A stretch of DNA of 64,000 bases from Phoronis australis (lineage: Eukaryota > Phoronida > Phoronidae), in contig NMRA01000189.1 of NCBI GenBank assembly GCA_002633005.1, positions 266,805 to 330,804 of the forward strand, read 5' to 3'. Under the pieces are notes generated by a model. That model saw only the letters and a list, made by a program, of their open reading frames with translations. It ran no database searches and had not been told where the DNA came from. Made by a program: the position numbers and the translations under genes. This document shows, in pieces, positions 9,275 to 20,525 of this stretch (its first letter is position 1; each line of letters starts with the position of its first letter).

Positions 9275-12200
9275 TTACATTTTCCGTAATTCATCCTGGG
9301 CTCTGAAGCTCTCACAAACATGTAGTCCCAGCAACTGTGCCGTGTGTAAGAAATAGTCGGGCAGCGGCGCAGAAATGTGAACAGTCCTATGTTTGACGTG
9401 TGGACTCTTGGGCACTGAAACACTGGTGCAGTGTAGATGTAATGGTATCCACTCCTGGTACTCTTTGGGAACCTGAAGCAGGCTACGGATGTCTTCAGGT
9501 AGAACCTACAATAACACACATTAGCAATACACGTGTACGCGAAATCTGTCCAAATTTAGGATACAACACAGCTGTCAAGTGAAACGTTAGTTTTCCCTTT
9601 TTCCACAAAAGACAAGTATAGGGTGCAAATAAATGTTTAAACATTAGTATACTAAAGCAAGCATTAGGGCTGCCACAGACAGAGAAGTGCCTGTGTGTTT
9701 ACATTGATGAATGAAAATTCTCTCATTTCTATCTCAATTGGATTAGCAAAGCAATGTTATTTGCTTTAACCTGACGAAGCAAAGCAACTAAGCTACTGGC
9801 ATAAGTTGATTGACTTTGCCGGCCAAGACATCTGATTGGTTTTCAATGACGACTTCCGGTTTAGACATGTCATGGCCTGCTGAACTGGCAAAGTGAATCA
9901 AATGCACTCACTTAGTAATGAGTAGGGTTTTATTGTTTGAATGATTTCAATTTCAATTAATTCATCATTGCTTCCTAGTTTACACATACAAAAAATTTCA
10001 TGTACATTAGTAAGTTTACACAACTTTGTGAACAACTTAATCCGTTTGATCATCTAAATAACACAAATTTTACATATTTTTTTTAAATTTCCAATACTTA
10101 ATAACTTCAAATTTTGACCACACGAAAACCTCACATTTTACAGAAAACTTAATATTACCTTTCATCAGTTGAAGAACTAAAGTTTTACAGAATATTTTCC
10201 TGAAAAACTTAGTTATTTTTAGAAAGCTTATTTTTTGTCCATAACGTAAGTTGTCGCTGAAAATCTCACTTGTTCCATCTTATTTTGGCCTGGACCAGTC
10301 GCTCATTGTAACTCTGTATACTGATTACTATGAATTGACTTTACATTTGCTTCGCAGTCAGTGATCATTTGCTTCACTGTGTGCGGGTAACTCTCTTCTA
10401 GCTATTAGCTGAGGTATAGTAAACTTACGGCAAATAGCTCAGGTCATAGCTACTTGTCTGAGGCGACCTTACTGCCTCAAGTGACCTATATAGGTAAGTT
10501 GACAACATAACGTGACAGCAAAAACCAACAAAAGAACTACTGGCTAGATCATTGAATTGTAGTATTTTCACACCTTGACATATTCATGAGTTGTTTTGGG
10601 TCATGTTTTAGGGAGAAGGGAATCCTTTGTTTTGATTTTTTAACACGAGTGTCCATTCCTAATTACACATGATAAACAAGGACCAAATGTAATGCACTAT
10701 TGGTATCAAAGGGATGATTCAAGGACCAAATGTAATGCACTATTGGTATCAAAGGGATGATTCAAGGACCAAATGTAATGCACTATTGGTATCAAAGGGA
10801 TGATTCAAGGACCAAATGTAATGCACTATTGGTATCAAAGGGATGATTCAAGGACCAAATGTAATGCACTATTGGTATCAAAGGGATGATTCAAGGACCA
10901 AATGTAATGCACTATTGGTATCAAAGGGATGATTCAAGGACCAAATGTAATGCACTATTGGTATCAAAGGGATGATTCAAGGACCAAATGTAATGCACTA
11001 TTGGTATCAAAGGGATGATTCAAGGACCAAATGTAATGCACTATTGGTATCAAAGGGATGATTCAAGGACCAAATGTAATGCACTATTGGTATCAAAGGG
11101 ATGATTCAAGGACCAAATGTAATGCACTATTGGTATCAAAGGGATGATTCAAGGACCAAATGTAATGCACTATTGGTATCAAAGGGATGATTCAAGGACC
11201 AAATGTAATGCACTATTGGTATCAAAGGGATGATTCAAGGACCAAATGTAATGCACTATTGGTATCAAAGGGATGATTCAAGGACCAAATGTAATGCACT
11301 ATTGGTATCAAAGGGATGATTCAAGGACCAAATGTAATGCACTATTGGTATCAAAGGGATGATTCAAGGACCAAATGTAATGCACTATTGGTATCAAAGG
11401 GATGATTCAAGGACCAAATGTAATGCACTATTGGTATCAAAGGGATGATTCAAGGACCAAATGTAATGCACTATTGGTATCAAAGGGATGATTCAAGGAC
11501 CAAATGTAATGCACTATTGGTATCAAAGGGATGATTCAAGGACCAAATGTAATGCACTATTGGTATCAAAGGGATGATTCAAGGACCAAATGTAATGCAC
11601 TATTGGTATCAAAGGGATGATTCAAGGACCAAATGTAATGCACTATTGGTATCAAAGGGATGATTCAAGGACCAAATGTAATGCACTATTGGTATCAAAG
11701 GGATGATTCAAGGACCAAATGTAATGCACTATTGGTATCAAAGGGATGATTCAAGCCAGCATTCCACATAGTGTTGTTATGGCATTTATTCCTGATGCCC
11801 ATCTTGAAGAGTCTTTGTTTCTATTTTAGTTTTTATGTCCGTTACTAAATGACACTTTTCGACCACTCATTTCCTGTTTTACTCGGTAACAGTTAGTAGC
11901 ATAACACAGGCAAAATAGATTCAAATAAATGAGTGTTACACCCACAAAACAAACTTCCTTACTACAAGGAATGGATTCATGCTTAATGGCAAGTCAATTT
12001 GTCACGTGTCAAAAATTTCAAAATGTCACAGTGAAGTCTTCAGTGCCATCTTCAGTAAGAAGCAAAACCTAATTGAACATGTCTGTGATAAAACGATCGT
12101 TGATCAATTTGAGGCCAGAATTGTGAAACTTGGTAGATTACACTCAAACAAAGTATTAGGATCATGGTATCTACTACTGAAAAAACACAAATTACACGAC

Positions 12201-15200
12201 TTCCGTCCATTTTCCATTGTTGCAAAAATCAGGGCAATTAAGGCACAACCCTTCACATCAGCTCTTAATTTGTATACCTGTGGTCTTGGTGGTGCATGCA
12301 TAGGGTCAACAAGGACAGTTCTTCCTAAAATGCTCTTCACCCTAGCAGAGTACATGTGATCACCTAGAATGTTACACAGGTGTTGCGTGAGGAACACTTG
12401 CAGGAAATCCCACTTAGCTGAAAATTGAACATGACGTAGTATTACACTACAGGTAGGTTTCCACTGCCTGAACAGTGCACATTACATAAACAAATTATAT
12501 GTAATCACAATCAGATCTACACATGGGCGGATCCAGGATTTTGAGTTAGGGGAGGGCCAGGGCAGATTATTAGCCAGAATTTTGCCGTCAGACATTCAAA
12601 CCCCCAAACTGCCCAATGGAATCTTGGAGAATTTTAGGGGGCCATGGCCCCATTGACCCCCCTCTAAATCCGCCCCTGCTACATGCATCACAAATGAATG
12701 AGTTTTGAACATTGTGCACGCAGTGTATGATATTAAAATTCCAATAATTCAGTATTGAAATTGACAATCTACACTAACTAACCTTCTAAAAATCAACAAC
12801 AATGCAAGATTCACGGCGATCAAGTTGTGTTAGATTAACATGTCTCGCTGAGAAGGCGACACCTAGTGCAAATACAGTTAGTCTACCTTAATAGTCGTTT
12901 TCTGATATGCAATGACATGAGGAAATACGCTTTGCCACTAGACGGCGGTAGTGTAGTTGGTGGACGGCGTTCTTTGTGAGCATCATGACATCAAATTGAC
13001 TCTGTTGTGTGGTGGGATATACACACAAAAAGGTTTGTCTCAAAAATGTATGTAAATGAAAGAAATTGTGTTTCGTCCCTGTCAACTTGGCTCCTCTCGC
13101 ACACCAGAATTAGAAATTGGGTCGCACTGCTAAAAATTTGTATCTACAATTTTTCCTACACATTCCAAACAAATGTTCGAATATTGAAGTTAAAAAGCCC
13201 TTCCCTAAGTTTCTAACGAGTTCCTTTGTATGGATGTGAAATCATGAACAATTATTAGGAGAACTCACTGCAAAGAGCAGTCTTCAAAATGGCTGCCATA
13301 TTAAAATTACGCTTCTTAGAACCACGGCTTACTGGTGCAAGATTGGTCGAGGTTCTAGTTTTCTAAAAACTTACTTGTGGTAGGCTGCAGTTGAACCAAA
13401 GCAGAATTGTTTTCAATACTTTTAGACAACACTTTGAACTTGACTAATGGGCGTATCACAGATGCCTTTCTAATGCTTGTTTCAGAGTATTTGTCCACAA
13501 TTACTGTCTGAAAAAATAAAAGAACCATGAACCAACCATATAACAGGACATTTAATTCTGTGGAGCGATCATTTTAACATAAATATTACAATTTATACTC
13601 AGCAATGTTACAGCTTAAAGATGAGTACTGAGTTATTTCCTGCCTATTATACATTTTCTACTTTGTTTCCGTTGTTGTTTGCAGATTATTTTGTGACAGG
13701 TGTGCAGAACTTTGTGTGTGAATCTTAAAATGGGACTGTCTTAGGGGTTCTGTGAGGAACTTCCCCATTTTCCCCAAAAATATTCATTTTACGAAACGAC
13801 AGTCATTGAAAATCCTTAAAACCTGAAGACAAGAGCTCTTAACTTGCACTGGCTGTAACACACAAAGAGTTTTCACAAATTATGAAAATAAACAAACAGT
13901 CCAGTAATCGGCCCATTTTTTGTTTGAATTAATAAAAATTCGCCAAGTGTTAAACAAAGCGCAATTGACACCAAAATTTTGAGGAATAGTTAATTACGAT
14001 AATTGCACCTAGCTGCTCTGCGAAGCTGCATTTCCATGGGCAACTCCACAGGGGGTATAAGCAAACATGAGTATTAAAGAGAGGAAAAGTACCTTTGAAA
14101 ATTTGGCGTTGGACATTAAGCCAAATGTAAGCACTAACCTGGCCATTAAGACGTTCAATTCTAAAGCCATCAACTCTTGGCTATGGCTATAAATCAAAAG
14201 TGAAGTTTCTTTAAATTAGAACAAAATATGGTGGAACAGCAAAATTTCAACACCAGTAATTTCACTCGATTATTTCAAAAGTTCATATGGTACAATGAAA
14301 TTTTGAACATTTTTGGTAATTCAGTGGGGACTAGAAAAATCAGTAACGGACAATTTTGGCCATTATTTTGGTTCGAATTTCAGGAAACTTTCTGTACCTA
14401 CCATGTGATAACCTCCAACTTTGACCTGGCCAACAGGAACACTTTCTTCCCCTTCTTTTATTGTGGGAATTCCCATGGTTATGGCACTTAAACAAAAATT
14501 TCAAAGTTCACATCAAACTGTTTACCACCGTAAGCGATTACAAATTAACACTTGACAAAATGTCTTAAATGCAAGTTACATTAAACAGTTCATGAAACAG
14601 GAAAAAAAACAATAAATAAATGCAATTCATTTGTTGCTACCAATGAACATATAAAAATCATTATTATCAGAGCTTGGAATGACCAATGACAAAAAAGAGG
14701 AAAATTTTCCAGGTGATGTATTGTTTCACAAATAAATAGCCTTGTGTGATAGAAATATTTGTGTTGTAAACTACTGAAATAAATGTTTTTGCATGAATAA
14801 AGTCAAATAATGACAAAAAGAGCCAAAAAAAGAGGAGACTGGAAATAAAAAAGAGGAAATCAAAATTAAAAAAGAGGAAATCATCTTAAAAGAGGAAAAT
14901 TCCAAACCATATATTATTGAATTCCAACAAGTGTTCAAGAATTTCAGTTTGCTTTGCAGCGCAGTCCACCTGACAACATAAATATATGTCTGTAAATAAT
15001 CATCATGCCAAATGCCACACCAGAATTTTTTGAAGGGTTGTTTCTGAGTCCTACTAGTCAGCATGTGTTTCCTGAGCCGTGCCTTCATTTCCATTGACTT
15101 GCACAAAACCAAGACACCACTGTGCAATCTGAAGAACAAGAACACATGACTTAAGAACGCATACCAAAGCTTATAAAACATAAAGTGAAATCCACTTAGC

Positions 15201-18200
15201 TTTGTCAATGTTATGGTGAAAACCAAACAGGAAAACGGGAAAAAAGAGTGATAAAATCGTTTAAACGACAGCTAATTTTTATTCCAATATTCCGCTAAAT
15301 TTCAAAAAGATCCGTCATTTTTTAAGTTCAACAGCTGTACTCCACAAACTAGAAAGTAATCACATAAGGCAGATCTACACTTCCACAGCTGCCTTTAATA
15401 AAGATAAAGGTTTTGTGTTGTAAATTCTAACACTGAACAGGGACCTGGGACTAATCACAGAACTCAGAACTCCAGTAAAAAATTGACCAATAGCACGCTT
15501 CAAATAAACTTCAAATTTGTACTTGAATCACAGGGCGTGATTGATTAAGCTTCAAGTTAGAGTTGAGTTAAACCCCAACTCCTGATCTTTTGTCTGAGAA
15601 TGACGTAGCCTTGTCCTATATTTGTTTGAGAATGATGTAGCCCTGTCCTACATTTGAATGTTTTAATAAGTCATGATTTACAGTCAGAGAGTGGGCAGAA
15701 TATATTTTTGATCCTATTCTAAGTATTATGAATACGGACTTATGAAGCAAAGAAGTCTGAAACGATACATGTAAACATTATTTAACTGACTTTGGCAAAC
15801 AGGCAAACAACAGCTCAGGTTTTGAAAAGGTCACCCACAGCTGTAAGTATCTACAGAATTACCTATCCAGTGACACACCTATGTCCAGGTAGTCAAGACC
15901 AAGGTGTTCTCTAAGCTTGGGTAACACTGACTGCACTGTCAGTGGCTCTGATGAGGCTTGCATTGGTAAGTTGTGAGGTTTGTTGATGGCCAATAGGTGA
16001 GCTGTCAAAGTAAATATTTAAAAATTAAAATTAAAGTGGAATAGAAACGAATTCAAAGGGAATTTGTATCAGAAATATCAGTAATACCTGGTATTGCCAG
16101 ACCTCAAAATAATTTTGCTGCTAAAGCTCTACAATGTTGTACTCACAATTCTGAATGAAACCAAAACCAAAATGGGTACCTACATTTCTGGCCTGGGAGA
16201 AGTCATCTATTATAGGGTAGAGGGAGGGGCGTAGCTCGGCCTCTGAGTCTGGGGTAAATATTCACACATAATCAAAATGGAAAAATGAGACCCATGCTTA
16301 TACCAAGAGCTAGAATTATATCTCCCGTCTTTATCTTTATACATTAAAAGGGCTTAACATATGACCCAGAAGCCTAGACCCAAATTATAGCCCATCCTCA
16401 TGCCTAGGGCACAGGGTTTTTTATTTGATACACCCATGAACTAAATTGGAGTTCTTCATGTTTGTGCTGTATGAAGCGCACGGAAGAAAATTGTTACTTA
16501 GATCATTGCCCATGATCCGTGCAGAAAGTAAGCCTTGACTTTTGGTTGCTAGCCAGGATCACTGGATTGACCGTTTTTAAAATAACAAAACAAAACAAAT
16601 CCGATTGAGATTTATCCCACACACATTGCAAAAGATGAGTGCAATACAGCCATGTTGTGTTGTTTTTCATATTGCACCACCGGAACTACTCTTAATAGTG
16701 CCCTCTATACTCAGATATGGAAAGTACAGAGTAGGCAAATGTCGACACGATGTCACTAGCTGCCTCGATCATCAAACTTCCCCAAAATAGTTTAAAGTAA
16801 TTAAGTTTCAGCAGTATAAATAACACTCAGTTCAGTTTTATTTGCTAAAATATTATCGTCTGCAACTCGGGTGCCAGTTCCTTAGTAACTACAATGTTAA
16901 ATATTTTTGTTATTTAATTATTTTTTAAAAATGTTTATTATCTCTTCTCAAGTTATAAATCTTTACATTCAATACTGTTTTCTATTCCTAGTAGAGTAAA
17001 CTTGTAACATAACACGCAAGTACATACACTATAGGTTGTGACCGCCACCTGAATTTTGTGGACGACGTATTTAAGAATTCGAAACGTATGGGAAAAATAC
17101 AAACCATACCTCGAATGGTGTAGATGACATAACATTCCACTCAACATTGTTGGATATTATTTCATCTACGCCACTCTCTGTACATTTTGTTTATATATTG
17201 GACTTGAGCTTGAAAATTATATTGTACATTAAGAGCACTTACATGTGCATCATGTTGACGATTGTAGATGGCACGTTTATTTCATATGGATCAGAGCGCC
17301 ATCTGGTTTCAAATCGAGTCATTAGATATCTTTTGCAGGGTAAAGCAATGGCTATGACTGTGGCTGAAGCCAACAAGATTACTCTAAACTATCATTTGCA
17401 GAAATGAATGTCTGGAATTTATAGTAATTCACCAATAAAAGTCCTGGGTTACCTTTTCTATATTTTGGTAAGCCTTGAAATAATGAATTTGACAACAGAA
17501 AGTCATTCCAAATGTGAATGTGTCAGTCCAATGTACCCATGATTGGACCCAGTGGACATTATGTTTGTTATCGACATTCCTCCAGTTTTGGTCAATAAAA
17601 ATGCTCCATGGTCTTACCTGTTTCATGAAAGATTATACCCCAGGGACTTGTCACTGATTAATTATACCCCAGAGACGTGTCACTAATTAATTACACCCCA
17701 GGGACGTGCCACTAATTAATTATACCCCAGGGACTTGCCACTAATTAATTATACCCCAGGAACTTGCCAGTAATTAGTTATACCCCAGGGACGTGCCACT
17801 AATTAATTATACCACAGGACTTGCCACTAATTAATTATACCCCAGAGACGTGTCAATAATTAATTATAACCCAGGGTCGTGTCACTAATTAATGCAAACA
17901 ACTTGTCTCCTCATCAAACGTTCATAGCTAGTCTTTTTATCTAGGGTTTTTAATCTCTGCTTACACTTTACAGAATTACTCTCCAATTTTACTTACCATT
18001 TTCAAACACAATATTCCTTAGTAGAGTCTCAAATAACGTCAGTTTCCCATCCCAACTTTTATTATTCAACAACAGATGCCTGCTTCGTGTTGCCTGTGCA
18101 GTGGCAACATGCCCTGTTGTATGTTCTTTGCTGATGTCTGGTTCAGCACCAAGTTCGTTGTGGGTACTTTTGATTCCATTAGCAATCTGGGATCCCAACG

Positions 18201-18291
18201 TACTTTGATCTCTTGTAATAACTTTTAAGTTAGATAGACATTGATGATTTTGCAGAGACCGGCAATAATAGCAAAGATGTCTGGAATTCAT
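9275..18291 (-). CDS. RPUSD3: RPUSD3-like mitochondrial pseudouridine synthase, seven coding exons, 376 aa
   Basis: Coding exons on the minus strand: 18291-17997, 16001-15863, 15128-15021, 14486-14402, 13507-13375, 12417-12278 and 9505-9275 (TAA stop). All junctions are GT/AG and the phases agree (1,2,2,0,1,0). The protein is 376 aa; from memory human RPUSD3 is about 351. Residues 1-30 are basic with few acids, fitting mitochondrial import. The RluA-type fold shows HLLAINKPHNLP (100-111), GVSLDRLHSGVLVL with the presumed catalytic Asp at 144, ILGDHMYSARV (270-280), IPLHLHC (320-326) and APLPDYFLHT (346-355). The last three blocks point to RPUSD3 rather than RPUSD4. The usual HRLD is SLD here and the usual KHQLRVH position reads WDFLQVF. 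Known role of the family: uridine modification of mitochondrial RNA and mitoribosome assembly. An acceptor at 18298 just before the ATG implies an upstream untranslated exon, perhaps ending at the donor near 19979. Confidence 0.88.
10678..11755 (+). repeat. 25-copy 43-bp minisatellite in the last RPUSD3 intron
   Basis: A 43-base unit, beginning AAGGACCAAATGTAATGCAC and ending AAAGGGATGATTC, is repeated head to tail 25 times without any difference I can see (1078 bases). It lies wholly inside the 2.8-kb intron between the last two RPUSD3 coding exons. The unit is not a multiple of three and makes no continuous protein. Perfect identity across 25 copies indicates very recent expansion or strong homogenisation; a short-read assembly could also have the wrong copy number. 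Confidence 0.97.
12523..12678 (+). mobile_element. hAT-like MITE (GGGGCGGAT ends), intronic
   Basis: About 155 bases, beginning GGGCGGATCCAGGATTTTG and ending CTCTAAATCCGCCCCTG, inverted at the termini and closely matching 37125-37283 and 6511-6643. Flanks CTACACAT and CTACATGC may be a decayed 8-bp target duplication, the hAT length. It sits in the RPUSD3 intron between exons 5 and 6. Confidence 0.8.
17633..17893 (+). repeat. nine-copy 29-bp minisatellite in RPUSD3 intron 1
   Basis: Nine imperfect units of about 29 bases built on TTATACCCCAGGGACGTG followed by CCACTAATTAA. Units differ at a few positions (GACTTG/GACGTG, GTCACT/GCCACT), so this array is older than the one at 10678-11755. It ends about 100 bases from the donor of the first RPUSD3 coding exon. 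Confidence 0.93.
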
Positions 18292-18350
18292 TGCAATCTG
18301 AAATTAAATAAAAACTTACAGTTTCTGGCAAGGGAAACGCAAATGAATAC

Positions 18351-19606
18351 TTAAAGGAGAGTGCCACCCAAAAAACAACCTATTTTGTATCAATTTAGAT
18401 TGAGTAGTTCTACTCGATAACGGCAAGTTCGGTTGCGTTATCTGACACCTGATGGCAGACGGAAGTATTGAAATTATCCAATGACGTCATTGGTTTCACA
18501 CGCAGTCTGTTCAGCAGTTCACAACACGGGTTACTGGTGTCAGCTTATCACATAAATACATCGTTTAAACACCAATAAATCACCAAACTTTGATGTAAAA
18601 CCCTTAAAAATACACCAAGTTCTGATAAAAATGTGTTGTTGAATTAGCCACGAAACTTCAAATCTACTTAATCGTCGGGGGCCGAGAATTCAGGTTCCCC
18701 TTTGGCCACAGCACCGTCAGGGCAGAAGTTGTACACTGACAATCATTATTTGAATAATGTATATATGTAAATAAAGATTACCCTAACACCTGGCCGTGGG
18801 ATAGAAAATCGAGTTATTGTTTCACAACAGTTTCTGTCAGCAAACACTGAATTAGCATGCGCTCACACGGCCTCAGTGAATGGTCAATTACCTTTATTGC
18901 ATCTGAAGCCGGTAACGCAGCGGTTTATTCATTGCTGGCTTAATTCTCAAAACATTTGCACTCAGGAATACTCCAAAGGCATCTAATGAGACAGTCTTCG
19001 TTTCAGTTTTATATAAGCATTGGTTAGGGCGAGAATATTTCATTTTGAAACAGAAACGCAGAACGTCAACAGAATCCCAACTTCTAGACGAGAGTTCATC
19101 CGACAAAGACTTCGCAGGTGGATCGTTAAGTTTCACAGGCTATCAGTTCAAACCGGAACACAGTGATCAAGAAATACTAGAGAGGCGCCGTCAACATGCA
19201 CAGACAACGGAATGCATGGATAGTTCTTAGCCGGCATTTGTCAGACTCACTTTCGACGCCTTCACGGCCTCATACTTGCTATTAACAACGTACTTTTCAT
19301 TCTTCACTACCCAATCGAGCCAATTCCTAAGCATTTCGGACTCTCGAGGAAATCGAAAAAAACTACGTACCCGCTTTCCTCGCAGCTGTATAGTTCAGAC
19401 AGGTGGTAACGATGCACCCCAACATAGCGGCATTCACTCAGCCAATGAACCACTGATGTCGCTGCGTCGTTTCTCACCTTCTTCACAGCCACAGGTTAAC
19501 ACGCCACCTCTCAGCAAGGTAAGGTCGACCGTATACGAGGCAATGTGGATATAGACCAATTAAGACAGTAAAAAGGCTTATTAAATCGGGTGGAATTCTC
19601 CTTTAA
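18351..19606. mobile_element. TTAA-flanked DNA transposon remnant (1.26 kb)
   Basis: The left end reads TTAAAGGAGAGTGCCACCC and the right end is its inverse, GGGTGGAATTCTCCTTTAA, a 19-base inverted repeat with two mismatches, bounded on both sides by TTAA. TTAA target duplications are used by piggyBac and Kolobok superfamilies; I cannot choose between them. Inside, a plus-strand frame (19045-19230) reads MKQKRRTSTESQLLDESSSD then GYQFKPEHSDQEILERRR, which looks like the N-terminal part of a transposase-associated protein, but nothing downstream continues it. The element lies just upstream of the first RPUSD3 coding exon, probably within its 5' untranslated intron. Confidence 0.75.
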
Positions 19607-20339
19607 GTTCTTTCAAAGGGCTCTGTGGCAGACAGTGTAGTTTACTTGACTAATGACTTGCCGTACTGGCGATAAATGTGTTCACACGTGAGCACATGAA
19701 TCATATGATATCTGAGTGTCTAACTCAAACAACCTCAGAGCAAGAAACCTTGTACCAAAGCTACATAACAGGACAAAACACGTAACACTGCAAGAGGGCG
19801 AAGTGTCACATGCAAACCTAAGCTTGACCGACAGGAAAAAGCACGTACCTGGCTCGAACAGCTACTTCAGAGACCGTAGAGAGCGTCTTTGGCTACTTTG
19901 TAAAATATTGCGACACCTGTTGGATATTTCACGATTGCTCCATCTGTAGGTGATGTACGTGACTAAATTAGAAGGTACCTGTGCGTGAATCCGGAGACCC
20001 GTAGAGATGAACTCGCTGTGGTAGGGTCAGTGCCATTATTAATGTTTTGTAAATATTGGTAGCTATATTTCAATTATCAGAATCTATCACTTGTGCTAAT
20101 TTTTAATTGTTCATATCCAAAATCCAACTTTAAATAAACTTAGGCCTACTTTCATTCATTACTGAATACGTTAAATTTTGCAGCGTTCCGTTGAGTATTT
20201 CACAACAAGCAAAATCACGACATCGCAAAAGACGCAAGTGACCGCAATGGCTTTACGCGTGCAATATTCTTGCTTTCACCACCGTCTGCTTTCACGAAAC
20301 TTAGACCTAATCGTCAGTTTGGCGAATGATGGACCACGG

Positions 20340-20525
20340 GTAACGTTCACGCTAAGACTTCGCAAGACTATCAAGACTTCGCGAGATTTCGCGAGATAAA
20401 ACCATTTATTATAATGAGAGCACGTGATGTGGGGTAGATTTTTTACCTCGCGAGAGTGCTAGTACTCAACTCCAGCCCGGTGTCCGTGACGTCACAGATA
20501 CAACAACACCATAGCAACAACCATC
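20340..20525 (+). promoter_or_regulatory. promoter region of the coiled-coil gene, overlapping an old MITE
   Basis: Within 190 bases upstream of the ATG are E-box CACGTG (20421-20426), CTCGCGAGAG (20447-20456, like the CGCG/BANP core promoter motif), a perfect CRE TGACGTCA (20487-20494) and CCATAGCAAC (20508-20517, an RFX/X-box half). The left part, with TTCGCGAGATTTCGCGAGAT and ATGAGAGCACGTGA, resembles the interior of the MITE family best preserved at 61671-61829, so some of these sites may be transposon-derived. RPUSD3 is transcribed away on the other strand, so this could serve both genes. All sites are by-eye matches; no start site is known. Confidence 0.5.

Noticed and set aside
9088-9519. 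143-codon minus-strand frame
   Set aside because: It overlaps the last RPUSD3 exon in another frame; the RPUSD3 frame joins in phase with six other exons and this one matches nothing.
10678-11755. CRISPR-like array
   Set aside because: The units are directly abutting with no unique spacers and the genome is eukaryotic; it is a minisatellite.
11979-12359. 126-codon plus-strand frame
   Set aside because: Antisense shadow of the RPUSD3 exon at 12278-12417 extended into intron.
14009-14197. Possible extra RPUSD3 exon between 14402 and 13507
   Set aside because: A phase 0-0 reading exists (ending NAKFSK), but joining the neighbouring exons directly keeps phase and reproduces the family sequence without it.
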